A stretch of 64,000 nucleotides of DNA from Bullera alba (GCA_001600095.1 BCIX01000001.1:6907198-6971197), one strand, 5' to 3'; counted from the stretch's first letter, positions 45,233-61,619 are shown. Translations and numbers: made by a program. Notes: generated by a model from the letters alone, not told the origin.

Positions 45233-46416
45233 ATAGGAGCAGAAATTCAGGAAACCTTCACGACTATAACGACATTTACGACGGACGCATGCAGTAGTGC
45301 GTTGATAGCATTTAGGCCATGAGCTACGTACTGCAGCGGTCTGACACACCGAAGTCCTTCGCACCCTTGAGGCTCTTGCGAACGTGCCAATATTTGACAT
45401 TCAAAAAGACACCCAAGCGCGGTGCTATAATAGAGCCAGGTCCTCCTGTCGAATAGTGCCGTTCTCGTGTAGAGGTGGAACTCCTTCGCAGATGAAGCTC
45501 GCGTATAGAGTAATTGGATGCATCACACCTCATCGATTCATCGTACAAGACTGTCGCCATTTCTACAATGAACTCTTCCCACGCGTTCTCACGCACAAGG
45601 CGAAGAATCCAAATCCATGAAAAGGAGCTTTGATCTGTCCCTTGGAAATTTTGTTGGAAAGCACAAGCCGTATGTTCAGGCAAATGCTCTTCTGTGACGG
45701 GGAGGTAGGAGGGTGAGTAGTTTGATATATTAGTCTGGACACAGTGGACTGGTAGGGTAATCACTGCATGACTACAAGACTATTGCAATGTCAGCTTGGC
45801 GCACAAGAGGTAAAGACTAGCTGAGGAGGGATCGGATTTGGCTCGGATACCGTTGAAGTTGGTACGCGCATTCTCCCGAAAGAGTAGCATAGTGTGAATA
45901 CGATTAGGACTGTTTTGTCATCATAGCCAGGGGAGGGGATGTGAGGGAAGGAGGGAGGAGACGTTACTCACAAGGAAGTATATGAACTTGGATGGGAGGA
46001 TGTATGCAAGAGCCCAGGATCGAGAAGACCACAACAGCCTTCTCGTGGTTGATAGACCCTTTGAGCAAGTGACCCTCGTACGATCCGCCAAGACGGCGAA
46101 CCGAGATCCGACCTCTTCAAGACGAAGAGACCGGATGGTGAGGGTGCCGAGTCAATCTTCCACGGGTTGACTCATACGACGACCAATCGCACAGCCTTGC
46201 AGAGCTGGCGGAGGATCTTCCCACGCTCACCTCTCAACTTGTCACGCGTCTGCTGACCCGATCCGAAGAGATGGGTCAGAGAATTGAGAGGCGAGGTCGA
46301 CGTTGCGATCCTCCTGGTCGCGGATCTAAGAACCGCGGGCTGATCGGGGGGGAAGAGGCGGAGGAGCGTTAATAACAATTGTGAAAGATTGGCGCGGGAG
46401 GAGACCAAGTCATGAC
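45233..46416. other. Unresolved region, probably part of a small minus-strand gene
   Basis: A minus-strand reading frame of about 145 codons covers 45324-45764 but starts without ATG and resembles nothing I know. Minus-strand splice-like sites (GTGAGT at about 45971, GTGAGC at 46230) suggest that the gene starting at 46422 continues here. I could not join its exons in one frame with confidence. Confidence 0.4.
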
Positions 46417-46422
46417 CTGCAT
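46231..46422 (-). CDS. 5' part of a probable mitochondrial-protein gene
   Basis: On the minus strand a C/T-rich leader precedes ATGCAG (46422..46417). A 77-nt intron with TTATTAAC and GATCAG at its 3' end (46340-46416) then joins exon 2 (46231-46339). The product begins MQPAVLRSATRRIATSTSPL, an Arg/Ser/Thr-rich, acid-free amphipathic stretch like a mitochondrial presequence, then NSLTHLFGSGQQTRDKLR. It ends at a GTGAGC donor. The downstream exons are not settled. One consistent choice gives a frame with INHEKAVVVFSILGS (about 46000-46050), but I cannot confirm it. Family not recognised. Confidence 0.35.
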
Positions 46423-46937
46423 GCTGGGCGAGTCGAGGGTGTCGATAGCTGGCGAAGAGAAGTGAAGGAAGAACGAAGAGAGCGGAAGAGAGAGATCAGA
46501 AATTTGGGCATTCAGGGGGTTGACCTCTGTTTGCCACTTGTCTGTTGGTCTCGGTGAAATGTCCGTAATGCCGAGATTGATTCCGCTGGTTCCACTGCGC
46601 GATGATGACCACACCGTACGTGTCCCTGGCTCGGCTGGCGGGGAGCAGCGAGAGATAGACTCGAGAGCAGTCGAGATGGCGATGATGCATGCTTTGGACA
46701 CCCGGACTCTTACTTGTACGCAACCAGTCAACGCTCAAAGGGCATCGCCATCGGGATTACCTGTAATCACTCCCTTCAGCAGCTCACGCGGAGAAGCGGT
46801 TACAACCTCGAAGGCGAACAGCGTTCACCAGCACTTCTGCCTTTAGGCCGACCGAGCCTTGTAACATCAACAAACGAGCTCGACAATCTTCTGTCATCCC
46901 GCTTGATTGTCTGTCGTAACGCGAACCACCTCGCGCA
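46423..46937. promoter_or_regulatory. Divergent upstream region, 46422 gene and UBP15
   Basis: This stretch lies between the candidate minus-strand start and the UBP15 ATG. Pyrimidine-rich runs on the minus strand near 46423-46500 look like a fungal core promoter or leader. Open frames here have no family resemblance. Confidence 0.4.
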
Positions 46938-51300
<4,363 letters not shown>

Positions 51301-51752
51301 AAGGAGTGTAGTCTATGTACCAAGTACGACGTCGTCCCGCGCGGCCGTGCGGCTCCTTTCGTCTCGACGAGGCCGACCAGTGCGCACGTGCAAGTGAGCG
51401 GACGGCAGGAGTGGGAAGTCAAGGTGGCAAGAAGCCTTTAGAAAAGAAGGGTCGAGCGAGGAGGACCTTGTCAAGAAGAGCACGGATGCTAGCTTTCATT
51501 TACCAAATCCCATTCTTGTATTATGATATCCATACGTGTCTTTCAGTCTGCTCCAGTCAGCGCCGTAGTGCGTTCCATGTGAGGTTGCTCTGTCGTGTTG
51601 CGCAACCGATCCGCCTTCCCTTCGAGGGCAAGACTCGCCAACGGCTCTGTGTTACGGGAAGCGGGCAAAGCAAGGAGACGTATGCACGAGGCATGATCGG
51701 GCCAGAAGGTTGATGCATGTCGCTCGGACCACGACTACGCCCCCCAACACGA
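51301..51752. other. Convergent intergenic region, UBP15 and SEC66
   Basis: These 452 bp lie between two converging stop codons and contain AT-richer 3'-UTR-like sequence near 51490-51550. No gene is supported. Confidence 0.5.
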
Positions 51753-52839
51753 TTACTTCTTGCCCTTCTTCTTCTTCGCCGAGCTCTGCGAGCCGAATCT
51801 GCGTCAGCCGACATAACAACGCGACCGTCTGAGGAAACGAGGATTGCTCACCTTGCTTGGTGTGGCGTTTTTGCTATTAGGGGTATTCGATCCACTGCCA
51901 CTGTCTCCAATTTGCACAGGCGTGCTCACAGCCTCGGCCACTGTTGATGCTGCCTTTTGCGGTGTTTCTGCCACGGAGTCGACTTCCACAGGCGGCGTCT
52001 TGGTGCCGTTTGATGCTGGTTGTGGGAGAGCGGTAATGGCAGCAGGCCCCTGGGCAGGTGCCTGGCCAGCGGGATTCGTGGTGCCAGGCGTGGCTCCAGA
52101 AGAATGGTCTCCTACCAGCCATTTACGTCTGATCTTCAACCGTTTCTCTGCGCAGGTCATCAGTACAGCTTCACACACACGACTCGAAGAGCAAATAATG
52201 GATTGCTCCCAGGGTGACAGGGGACAAAGCGACTCACCCTCTCTGGCCGCGATGACGGGGATGTTCAACACGATATCCCTCGTCCGCTCCGCATGAGCCA
52301 TCTCCGTAGCTGTCTGGAAGATCATCTGACCCCAGCCCTGTCTGAAGGTGTTGGCCTCTTGGACGACATCCATAATCTCCGCCTCTAATTCCTTCTCCGC
52401 GGCTGCGAATCGGCTCATCGTGTCGTCACCCACGAGCCCGCGGGTGTGAAGCGATCCAAGGGCAGCTTTATCATCCCTCAATCTCCAGATACGCTTCACG
52501 TCGGCCGTGGCTCTGACCAGGAGTGCGGATTTGAGCAACGAGTCTGGGACGGGGTTCGCCGATGAAGAGGATAGCAGGGAGATGTAAGTGTCTCGAGCGG
52601 GGTGGGTCGGGAACCAAGCTTCCCATGTCGTCTTCTCGACTAAAGACGAGAAGGATCGTCAGTACAGATGTATCACTGAAGGAATCAGTGTCTACGGATG
52701 CGATGCTCCTTTGGGAGCAGTCGCAGACACCAAACCACCACTCACCGGCTTTGCGCCGCCTGTACACCCGGGAAAAGATGGCCAAACCCGTCACCAGGAC
52801 GGTGATGTACGCCAATGGGACGGCGAGAGAGGTCGCCAT
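51753..52839 (-). CDS. SEC66: SEC66/SEC71, ER translocation complex subunit
   Basis: Subunit of the Sec62/63 post-translational translocon. It starts at 52839 with MATSLAVPLAYITVLVTGLA, a single N-terminal TM helix, followed by basic FSRVYRRRKA as the cytosolic anchor. The conserved cytosolic domain reads WFPTHPARDTYISLL, LLKSALLVRATADVKRIWRL, KAALGSLHTRGLVGDDTMSR, EKELEAEIMDVVQEANTFRQ and GWGQMIFQTATEMAHAE. After EKRLKIRRKW the C-terminus becomes Ala/Pro/Thr-rich and disordered, then basic SSAKKKKGKK with a stop at 51755..51753. Three to four introns; about 290 residues, longer than the yeast protein because of the tail. Confidence 0.9.
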
Positions 52840-53158
52840 GGTGTGTTTCGACCTCTTGATCCTGTGAGGTGTGGTCTCAATGCCAGAGGTCACAGCAGCT
52901 AGCCTATAGGTGCGGCCTGACGGTAACGTGTCAAGCTCAAACACTAAATGGAGGAATCGCTTAAAGTTGCCACCATACGCCGCTGGTGGAGGTTGTCTGC
53001 TGCATCTTGTGGGCGGTAGCCAGCTCAGCGATTCTCTGCCGAGCTCTCTACAGCGTAGGAGGCGTATACTACACTTCGAGTTGCCTATCCCCACCCGTCC
53101 TCGACATCCGCAGGTAATCAGCAGAGAACTTCGCAAGACAGATTTCTGCATTGGCAAG
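52840..53158. promoter_or_regulatory. Divergent promoter region, SEC66 and MRS6
   Basis: These 319 bp lie between outward-facing starts. No coding frame with family resemblance and no strong TATA box. Confidence 0.45.
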
Positions 53159-54998
53159 ATGGCAGCGCCCGAACTCGAATCAGACTCTTACGATGTGATA
53201 GTCGTTGGAACCGGTGTAGCGGAGAGTATAGCAGCTGCGTGAGTCTCGCTTGGCTGTCTCCCTCTACTCCCGTTCCGACACACAGAGCTGAGGCTTTCGT
53301 AGTGCCTTGGCTAAGGCTGGCAAGTCGGTGCTCCACCTAGATCCCAACGAGTACTACGGCTCTGACCAGGCTTCACTCACACTGGACGAGCTTGCCGCTT
53401 GGTCACAACGGGTGCTCTCAGCAGAGGACGATAATGCTGCAGGTCCAAGCACCACTCGATACACCAACGCGACAACGTCGCCTTTGACGCCTCAGCTGGA
53501 GAATGACAGGAGGCGATATGCGCTCTCCCTCTTCCCGGCGATATTGCCCTCACGGGGTGAGATGATTGATACTCTGATCAAATCGCAAGTCAGCAAATAC
53601 GTCTCTTTCCGGAAGCTCGACTCGGTCGCCTTGTGGCAGCAGCAGTTGTCTCAGGCTACTCCGGGTGAAGGTGGAGATCAGGCAGGACCTGTTGAAGCGT
53701 CTGTTGAAGAACGGACTGGGCGGCAGAGTGGGCACATACGTAGAGTGCCGGGAAGCAAGGAGGAAGTGTTCAAGGATAAATCAGTTGGACTGGTGGACAA
53801 AAGGCGGTTGATGAAGTTCCTCATGTTCGCAGCTGGGGATTTTGAGTCTGATGACATGCTCAAAGGTGCGTTTGACCCGCCGGTTCACTCTCGCTCGATC
53901 AGTGCAAGCGTATCATGACTGACATTGGGTGTATGAGCAGGCAAAGAAGACCAACCGCTGCTCGCCTTCTTACAAGAGTCTTTCTCGCTCTCTCCGGACC
54001 TAGCATCGTCCATAGCCTACGCTATTGCCCATGACTCAACGCCCACAGATCCAACACTACCCTCGCTGCTCCGTACAAGGCGCTATCTCCGGTCAGTTGG
54101 TCGGTACGGTCCTGGAGCCTTCTTGATAGGCCAATACGGCGGTGCGGGCGAGATCGCCCAAGGCTTCTGCCGGTGAGTCAGGCGGACATTTCGCGGCGAC
54201 AGATTGGTTGACGTTGCCTGGCCAGAGCATGTGCTGTGTTTGGAGGCACCTATGTCCTCGGACCAAGCGCAAAACCCACATCTATCAAACCATCCTCCTC
54301 GTCGGGAGTCGAAGTCTCCATCCCTTGTCACCCACGACCTGTGACTGCGAAACACATCATTTCAATGGCGGGCCACCTTCCCAGGACACTGCGAAGGGAG
54401 GCAAGAACGTCGGGAATCAAATTAGCGAGGTGTATCGCAATCGTGGACAAGCTTCCCGCATCGCTGAGGCGAGAACAAGGCGAAGACGGGGAATTGGATC
54501 AAGACGATACAGCCGTAGTAGTCTTTCCTCCCGCGGAAGGCTCCAAGGCGGTCGTGAGGGTCTTGATGATGGGCGAGGGAACGGGCAGTTGCCCCTCGGG
54601 GCAGTGTGAGTTGGCCAGATGTCCAGGTGTGAAGCAGATTCAATCTGACGCTTCGCTCAGTCGTACTGTATCTCAGCTCCGAGACACAGAGTGATGATCC
54701 CGAAGCGACTTTGCGGCCGTTCTTACATCAGATATCGCCGGACCCTCTGTTCGAGTCATACCACATCACACATCACGCGACCGCGTCCAACGATGCAGAT
54801 CAGGAGGATGAGGTCAGGTCGGTGGTCCTGCTCGAGCCGTATGCGGGCCTGGAGTCGTTGACTGAGAGTTTGGACTGGGAGGCAGAACAAGGCAGAAAGG
54901 CGTATGAGAGCGTGATAGGACTTGGTGAGGGCTGCACTCCGTTCTTTGAGCGAAAAGATGGCGAGGAAGTGGACGATGAGGAGGAGGATATGTTATGA
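53159..54998 (+). CDS. MRS6: Rab escort protein (REP/Mrs6), Rab geranylgeranylation
   Basis: Presents Rab GTPases to geranylgeranyl transferase II. The N-terminal dinucleotide-binding-like motif YDVIVVGTGVAESIAAA is split by an intron (about 53239-53301) before ALAKAGKSVLHLDPNEYYG. A long Ser/Thr-rich insert follows, then LFPAILPSRGEMIDTLIKSQ, VFKDKSVGLVDKRRLMKFLM, LAFLQESFSLSPDLASSIAY, and the GDI/REP hallmark GQYGGAGEIAQGFCRACAVF with GGTYVLG. The C-terminal REP segment is LYLSSETQSDDPEATLRPFL, then an acidic end EEVDDEEEDML with a stop at 54996-54998. The large insert and acidic tail point to REP rather than RabGDI. Five exons and about 530 residues. Confidence 0.9.
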
Positions 54999-55145
54999 TT
55001 ATATCGATGTGACTGCTTGTTGAGGATTCCACGAGGTTAAGGGGTATACTTTGCATTCATCCACGGAACAAGCTGCACTCTGCGTCAGCGCTTGCAGATG
55101 GGAAGACGGCCAGGTATCTATCCTGCTCACCATTGATTTATAAAG

Positions 55146-55633
55146 CTAGAGCGATCCGAAGAAGATGAGCCTGGCTAGCTCCACAATAGCTATCGCGGAA
55201 CAAGTCAGCCATATACTCTGACCCATCTGAGTCTCTCCAGATATGGGGCGAGAGGTGCTGAGTTGTACTCACTACCTCCCACAAGCAAGAATCCCATTCC
55301 TAACAAGACCCAAGTCCCCACGCTCCTCTTGGTCGCAGTTCTGGCCGGTCTCGAGGTCCGTTTACCAGCTTGAGCCCGAGCTGCAAAGTTGGCGTTCTTC
55401 CTTTTGATATCGGCGGCGGTGGGCTTGAGGACCGACAAGCCGTATGATTGGGTATCATGTTATTGAGTTCGGCGGGGNAAAGGGTTTCGTGAATGGTACG
55501 GCGCGAGGGCGGGGGTAGGAACGATAGAGTGGGCAGTGCCGAGGTAGAGCGTGGAAGCATTGTTGGAGACGAATGATAGTATCAGGTAGTCCTGTCAGCT
55601 TGCTTCTCCTCCCAGGCGAGCTATACACACCAT
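55146..55633 (-). CDS. YSY6: RAMP4/SERP1/Ysy6, small translocon-associated ER protein
   Basis: Tail-anchored protein that stabilises membrane proteins at the translocon under ER stress. The core is PTAADIKRKNANFAARAQAG, KRTSRPARTATKRSVGTWVL, LGMGFLLVGG, then after a short intron (about 55192-55269) TIVELARLIFFGSL, with a stop at 55148..55146. The N-terminus is not settled. The frame upstream of the PTAAD exon (which starts at 55423) meets a stop without an ATG. The simplest solution is an ATG-only first exon at 55633..55631 joined across a 207-nt intron, long for this genome. The sequence between contains one undetermined base (55478). The core assignment is firm and the start is a guess. Confidence 0.7.
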
Positions 55634-56189
55634 GTTGAGAGGATGAGGAAGATGAGATGAGGCTCAGATGGATGGGCTAGATCGCAACAGCACTCTGCTG
55701 GCTTTTTGTCGGTCGAGTGTGGTCTCTTTCGGTATTGGTCAACCGTATACAGGTCGCGTAGCCCCCTCGTCTTGTTTGACTGGCTACGGTGATGGGTATG
55801 AGAAGGTATAGGAGCGCTTTGACAGCTATATGGAGATAGTAGAGTCTGTGGAGGCATCGACGGTCGCAAGGACGATCGTCAATCTGAAGTGACACGCGAC
55901 AACTCGCTCCACGTGGCGGTTGTTGACGCAGTGCGCTAATCTGATAGAGTCAGGCACGGCAACATCGCCCGGTCTCCTCAACTAGACCCAACACTGACCC
56001 CGTCCAACAGATTCTACCAGACTGGGCGATACTACTGTCAGGACTACAACTCGTGTACATAGTCCGTGGATTCACTTCTCTCGTCGGTCTATCGTGTTTT
56101 TGAGTGACAACATCCTCGTATCTTCGCCTCGGCCTCTCGACTTCGACCTCTGGGCTCGGGATCAGGGTTATGGGCTTTGAATAGGTCGG
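55634..56189. other. Intergenic between RAMP4 and GH5 genes
   Basis: Both genes are on the minus strand, so these 556 bp contain the GH5 3' UTR and the RAMP4 promoter. No supported gene. Confidence 0.5.
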
Positions 56190-57858
56190 CTATCCCAACG
56201 CAATCCTGTTGCAAGCCTGTACTCCCTGCTTGAACCCGTGCTCCCATTCCCAGTCGCCCCCTCCGAGCTTGTTCCCCGTATTCTTCTCCCACTCGGCTTT
56301 TCTCCTCCGCGCCCATTGGCTGGCAAAGCCCAGCTCGCTGACTCCCTTCGAATCCGACAGGAAGAGTAGTGCATCGTCCCATCCTTGGGAGAAGCCAGGT
56401 CCGAAAGCTGCCGGGTTTGGCGATCCCCCATGTGACTTCCAGTACGAGGTGTGTGATCCTAATCAAGCAGTTAGGTTTGGAAGCATGGAAACATTCTGGC
56501 AAACTCACCGTGTGCGCCGCTCAATTCCTGATCCTTGACGTTTTGCGTAGGCGGACCTTTGAACTGACGACTGCCCACCCATTTGGGCAGAATCTCCGCA
56601 GTCGTCGCATCCCTCGCTGACCATCCAGCGTCCCATCCATCGCCCTTTTTGTAAGTCCACCACCACCATCCAGCGGTACACTGGTTAAAGAGCTCCAGCT
56701 GGGCCTTGACAAACTCTCGCTTGTTCCTATCTCTTTCCGAGTCGTCCATCCCTTTGCCCCAATCGTCAAGGCCGGCCGACCACTCGGCAACCACTACGTT
56801 GCCCTTGGCGGATTCGCATTGCTGGTTGAAGGAACCGGAAAACTCGTTTCGGAGCTTTTGAGCATGCTGGACCCCGGATAGCTTCTTGTCGTTCTGGTCG
56901 AAACCGCGGTAGAGGTGGTGGTCGAGGACGACGAAATCGTCTCGTTTGCCTACCCAGCCGGTATACCAAGCCGTGTCCCAAGCATCAGAGACGTACAGCG
57001 GAAAGTCGGGTCCAACAATGGGCCGAAGCTCGCTGATCGTCTTTTCGTAAAACCCTTGTAGGCGATTATCATTGGCGGGTTCGTTTAGGATCTCCAATCC
57101 AACGACATGGGGTATTGGAGCGAGATAATGTGCTAGGAATCGGAGAGCCAGTGATGTTGAGCGGAGATTGCTGTTTTGACCAAGTAGCTTTGGCTTCCCA
57201 TTAGACATCCCAGAGTGGGCTATGGAAACACCGATCAGTGACTATCTCCTATGACCGAGTTCTCCATAGCTCACTCACCATCGGCATTTTGAGCTCCCGC
57301 AGCAGCGTGAAGGTCCACAAGGACGCCTAGACCAAACCTCCCGGCGGTCTGGATTGCCTGTTCGATTCTTGCCCACGCTCCTGCGAACACCTCGGCATGC
57401 GGTGCAAAGTCTGTGTCCTTCAGCACCTCAGGGCACACCGATGACAAGTGGTAATAGGCAATCTATCCTCGGTGTCAGACACAACGCAGCAGATCTCGAC
57501 GTGCAACACTTACTGGTATCCGGACACTGTTGTACCCTTTGTCTTTGATCCACTGCCAGTCATCCTCCTTGATCCATTCGTCCCAATGTCGCTCAAAGAT
57601 CTGCTTGGCGTCTTTACCCCTCGCCACGTCAAAATCACTCTCACCAGGCTTGACGGCGTTCTGATATGGGCTCGAAGCGATCCATTTCTCCAAGACGAAC
57701 CAAGAGCCCAAGTTCAGTCCCCGCTGTTTTCGGTATCGCGGTATCGACTCTGGACCTAGTGGCAGAGTTGGTACTTGCGGGAATGACGCAGAGCCCGCGG
57801 AGGACGAGGCCTGCTGCTGGCTGTTGACCTTGTCTTTGATTTTGTCGAATATACCCAT
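56190..57858 (-). CDS. Intracellular GH5-family beta-glucanase/glucosidase
   Basis: Glycoside hydrolase family 5, exo-beta-1,3-glucanase type. It starts at 57858 with MGIFDKIKDKVNSQQQASSS and has no signal peptide, resembling the intracellular yeast YBR056W group rather than secreted Exg1. Core motifs: RGLNLGSWFVLEKWIASSPY, DWQWIKDKGYNSVRIPV, FGLGVLVDLHAAAGAQNADAH, acid/base Glu in VVGLEILNEPANDNRLQGFY, VLDHHLYRGFDQNDKK, nucleophile Glu in NVVVAEWSAGLDDWGKGMDD, and CTAGWWWWTYKKGDGWDAGW. The last intron (about 56458-56508) joins a C-terminal SYWKSHGGSPNPAAFGPGFS segment ending ACNRIALG, stop 56192..56190. The protein is about 480 residues. The substrate (a glucan remnant or a lipid-linked glucose) cannot be read from sequence alone. 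Confidence 0.88.
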
Positions 57859-58139
57859 CTTGTCAGCGTATCCTGATGACTGGATGCTTATCGACTCTCT
57901 AGCTGAAGCTGGCGCTGGTGATGAACTGGACGTTGACAGTGCTGCGCTGCATCTGTCCATGACCATGTCATGTCCAGCACCGGATCTCACTGCGTGCCTG
58001 AAACGCATTACGTCATTGACACGCGCGCAGGGTGTGAGAGATTTGAGCGAGACAGACCACCCGGACTCTGTGATAAGAGGTTTGACATCTGATTAATGTT
58101 CTCATTTGTAGTCTTGTCCAAGAGCCTTGTCAAGCCAAG

Positions 58140-60918
58140 ATGGGAGACGCTCTAGTAGGTCTTAAGGTCTTTCGAAGAGTAGACTGCTGACTCTACTCAG
58201 GCTGTGGAAGAGCAGCGCTCGTTGCTGAGTTGCAGGTCGCTCGTGCCAGAACCTGTGAGTGTTGGCGGATAGGACGAGGATGAGGGCTGACCTTGCGACG
58301 TTTCACAGAACACAGTGTCCAGTTAGTCATCACCATGATAGCATTCTGCCCCTACTGACCTGCCTTGTAGAGATCGTCAGACGTATCCGGGCAATGGCGA
58401 ACAAATTGCTGCCGGTACAAGTGGAAATATCCGATATCTCAGATGCGACCTCGAGCATCATCACGCCCGAGGTCATTGAAGCGTTCGCTAACTGCGGCGG
58501 TGACTTTGGGGAAGCAGTTCCTTTCTGGTAAGTCCAGAAGAGATGTACACGACTGTGGTCTGGAGGCTGACTTACTCGAAAATCAGTCTACTCCGGGCTC
58601 GAGCGCTCTTCCTCCGAGATGGCGTCCTCAACCCGCCCGACTATGACGAATGTCTTTGTCGGGCCACAGCGTGTGAGGTCCTCGCTCGAAGGATCGTCCA
58701 TACCCTCCCAGTGGACAGGTTGGAGAGCATAATGTCCACCAGGTTCAGGTATCGCGAGAGCGACGGTGATGATTCCGCTCCCACCAGTTGTCTCGAAACT
58801 GCTATCGATCAGCACTGCACGGTGAGCTGTACCTCTTCCACTATCATCCCTGGAGATATAAGCTGACGATGCGACTTTTCTCTCGTAGATCTTCCTCTCG
58901 TCCACTGAGGCACAACACGTGATCAGCTCGCTGTGGCGAGGCGATTGGGTCCAACACAATAATGATGACAATGACATCGATTACGTCCAGTACGAAAAGG
59001 CCGAATCCGACAGCTGGTGGGCGCATCTCAACCCGGAACGTATGGGTGTCCCACGATATCAGACACTGTTCAGACAAGCGACCTGGATATTCTTCCTTTT
59101 TGTCTACTCGCAATCCGTGCAAAGGCTAGTGAAAGCCACAGTTTTCGAGCTAGACCTATACTTACTATCCTCTCAGTCCTCTTGACCAGTTCGATCCTGA
59201 ACACAATTTCGACGAGTGGGAGTATATTCTATACATCATGACAGCGTCGTTCCTCGTTGAAGGTGAGTTAGACATTGGTCAATGGTCGTAGGAACAGGGC
59301 TGACCCGGTTGAAGAGGCATACAAGATGGCCAAAGTCATCCGAATTGCGCCCAAGCCCCTGCAAACCATTGTGAGCTCGTTTCAGGATGATGCTCGCCAC
59401 CAAACATGCTAACAGGTGTCGCTAGAACTTCTGGTCCGCCATCAATCTCCTCACCGACTGCCTGCTCCTCTCGGCGTTCGCACTTCGGGTTGCAGGTATC
59501 TCCCTGGACCAGAAAGAGAACGACAAGGCCCAGAAGCTGCACCTCAGGAGTTTCCAAGTCCTTAGTTGTGCGGCACCGTTCATCTGGATGAAGCTGGTGA
59601 GTGGCAGCCAACCCTGCTCTGCTACTCCGCTGTCCCGCTGATGCATGTGCCGTGTAGTTGACGGTCTTCGATGGATTCAAAGTCGTCGGAACACTTCAGG
59701 TTGTGGTCTTCCGTATGCTGTGAGCGACGATCTGCCTAGGATGCCTAATCTGACTGAATGTTTGTAGGCGAGAGTCTGCTATCTTCTTCATATTGTAAGT
59801 GTCCCAGCGGAAGACTTTGCTGTCTTTTGCTCACTGTGCGCTAGGCTGGCTATCCTTGGTGTTGGTTTCTTGCAATCGCTTTACGCTCTTGACGCCGCAG
59901 ATGGAGAGTCTGGCGGAGGAGCCATTGTCGTCAACAGCCTGATACAGGCTTTGTTGGGGTGAGCTCTCCTGTGACTACCGTTAGAACACGGGCGCAAACT
60001 GACTTCTGGTCCAGTTCGCCAGACTTTGACTCGCCTTCAGACCGATTTGGATATCCCTTCGGATTGATCATCTACTACACTTGGAACTTCCTCTCGACCA
60101 TCATTCTAGTCAATGTCCTCATTGCCCTGTTTGGCTCGGCGTACTCTGATGTCACGGACAACGCGACGGACGAGTACTTGGCCTTCTTTGCTCACAAGAC
60201 GATTACCCAGAGTGAGTTAAACATCGCACGTCAGGTTGGCCTCTTGACTGACGATACCAATTAGTCCGAGCGCCTGACTCTTTCGTCTAGTGAGTAGCGC
60301 AAGCAAACGCCGCAGGGCCTCGGATCTCGTAACGCAGTACTGACATACATTCAGTCCCGCACCGTTCAACTTGATTGAAGCCCTCCTTATCGCACCGTTC
60401 GAGTGAGTGGCTCACTGTAATCACGTGGTCTCCGTGCTGATCAGCATGTCGTTCAGATGGGTGTTGTCGAAAGACATGTACATCAAGCTCAACAAGTTCA
60501 TCATGTCGATCGTCTTCTTTGTGCCGCTGAGCATGATTGCGCTCTTTGAATCGAGACTATCGAAGTCTCATAGCGACAGACTCAACTCGTACTTCGCCGG
60601 ACCAGCCATCGAGGAGGAAGGCGACCCGAAGATCGAGGACCCGAGCAGCGAAGATGACCCGAATGGGGATATAAGCAAGGTTTCATTCGCAGACCTGTGC
60701 AGCAAGTTCCCGAAGTGAGTCCTGAACTCCTCCCTGCGAGGGGCCCGAGATCAGGTGCTGACGTGGACAGTACCGCTCTTACCGAGTCGGCCGTAATATA
60801 CAAGGAGATTGGGGAGATGAGGAAGCGGATGGAAAGGCTGGAGAAGCTGTTGCTGGATAAACACCAGAAAGAGGATGCCGGTGGAGACAAGAAGGAGAAA
60901 CTTGTCGATGCAGAATAG
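58140..60918 (+). CDS. YVC1: YVC1-type vacuolar TRP calcium channel (TRPY)
   Basis: Releases Ca2+ from the vacuole on osmotic stretch. Starts MGDALAVEEQRSLLSCRSLV over two small introns, then IVRRIRAMANKLLPVQVEIS, a helical linker, HVISSLWRGDWVQHNND, and TM segments: TLFRQATWIFFLFVYSQSVQ, EWEYILYIMTASFLVE, SAINLLTDCLLLSAFALRVA, FQVLSCAAPFIWMKLL and LAILGVGFLQSLYALDAADG. The pore region is SPSDRFGYPFGLIIYYTWNF, then LSTIILVNVLIALFGSAYSD, the conserved S6. The acidic C-terminus (EEEGDPKIEDPSSEDDPNGD) matches the Ca2+-activation segment of Yvc1, followed by a coiled coil EIGEMRKRMERLEKLLLDKH. Stop 60916-60918. About 13 short exons and 680 residues. Confidence 0.92.
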
Positions 60919-61619
60919 GGCAGCAGGGAACAACTTCGCCGAGACTCGAGGTGCTATGACGCTACCGGACGAACATACACGGCTGTACGAACTGAAATGA
61001 ACCTATGAAGTTTGGAGTGGGCGGTCAACTTGGACCTTGCAATACCTCCTCCGAAGATGGATGAGGAGCTCCTTGCTTCTAAATCTGCTGAACTTCAGAA
61101 TGCCGAAGCTCGGCTGGACACCAACTGCTATACTCAGGACGCCACTGCGGCAACTGCTAAACGGCTGCTGGGCATAGGAGTGACGACCTGTAACGACTGC
61201 AGCAAGCAGCAAGCTTCACGACTTCTTGGGCGGAAAAACGGCTTCAGCCCGCCACGGCCTGGCTATCAGCTGAGCAGAGCAGCTTGGTGATGTGCCGACT
61301 TGAAGTGCCGCTTGAGGCTGCCTGAGGATCCCCGTAGCATACTGCGACCAGCTGCCAGGCTGCCAGGATGACCGGATGTGAGATACCGACGGAAGAACTG
61401 TTAAACGCTAAACCCCGGTAAGGTAGAGAGGGAGTCTCGCTCGTCTCTGGATTTCTTGAAGTCGTAACTTTGGCGTTGTATAAAGACGACGGCGACGAGA
61501 GGTATAGGATGCATCCACCACACCGACAACACTCCCATACAGTCTCACTGTTGTGTCGCCCACAGACCAAGTCTGATCTTTGAAACCGCCCAAGACGAAT
61601 CTCGGAAAGAATTGTTGAC
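60919..61619. other. Intergenic between YVC1 and DUF1479 genes
   Basis: Both neighbours are on the plus strand. It holds the YVC1 3' UTR and the next promoter; a pyrimidine-rich leader is not obvious. The longest frame on the plus strand (61012-61290) has no family resemblance. Confidence 0.5.

Noticed and set aside
45324..45764. 146-codon minus-strand frame as an independent gene
   Set aside because: It has no ATG start, no recognisable motif and no neighbours in frame. It may include an exon of the unresolved gene but cannot be supported alone.
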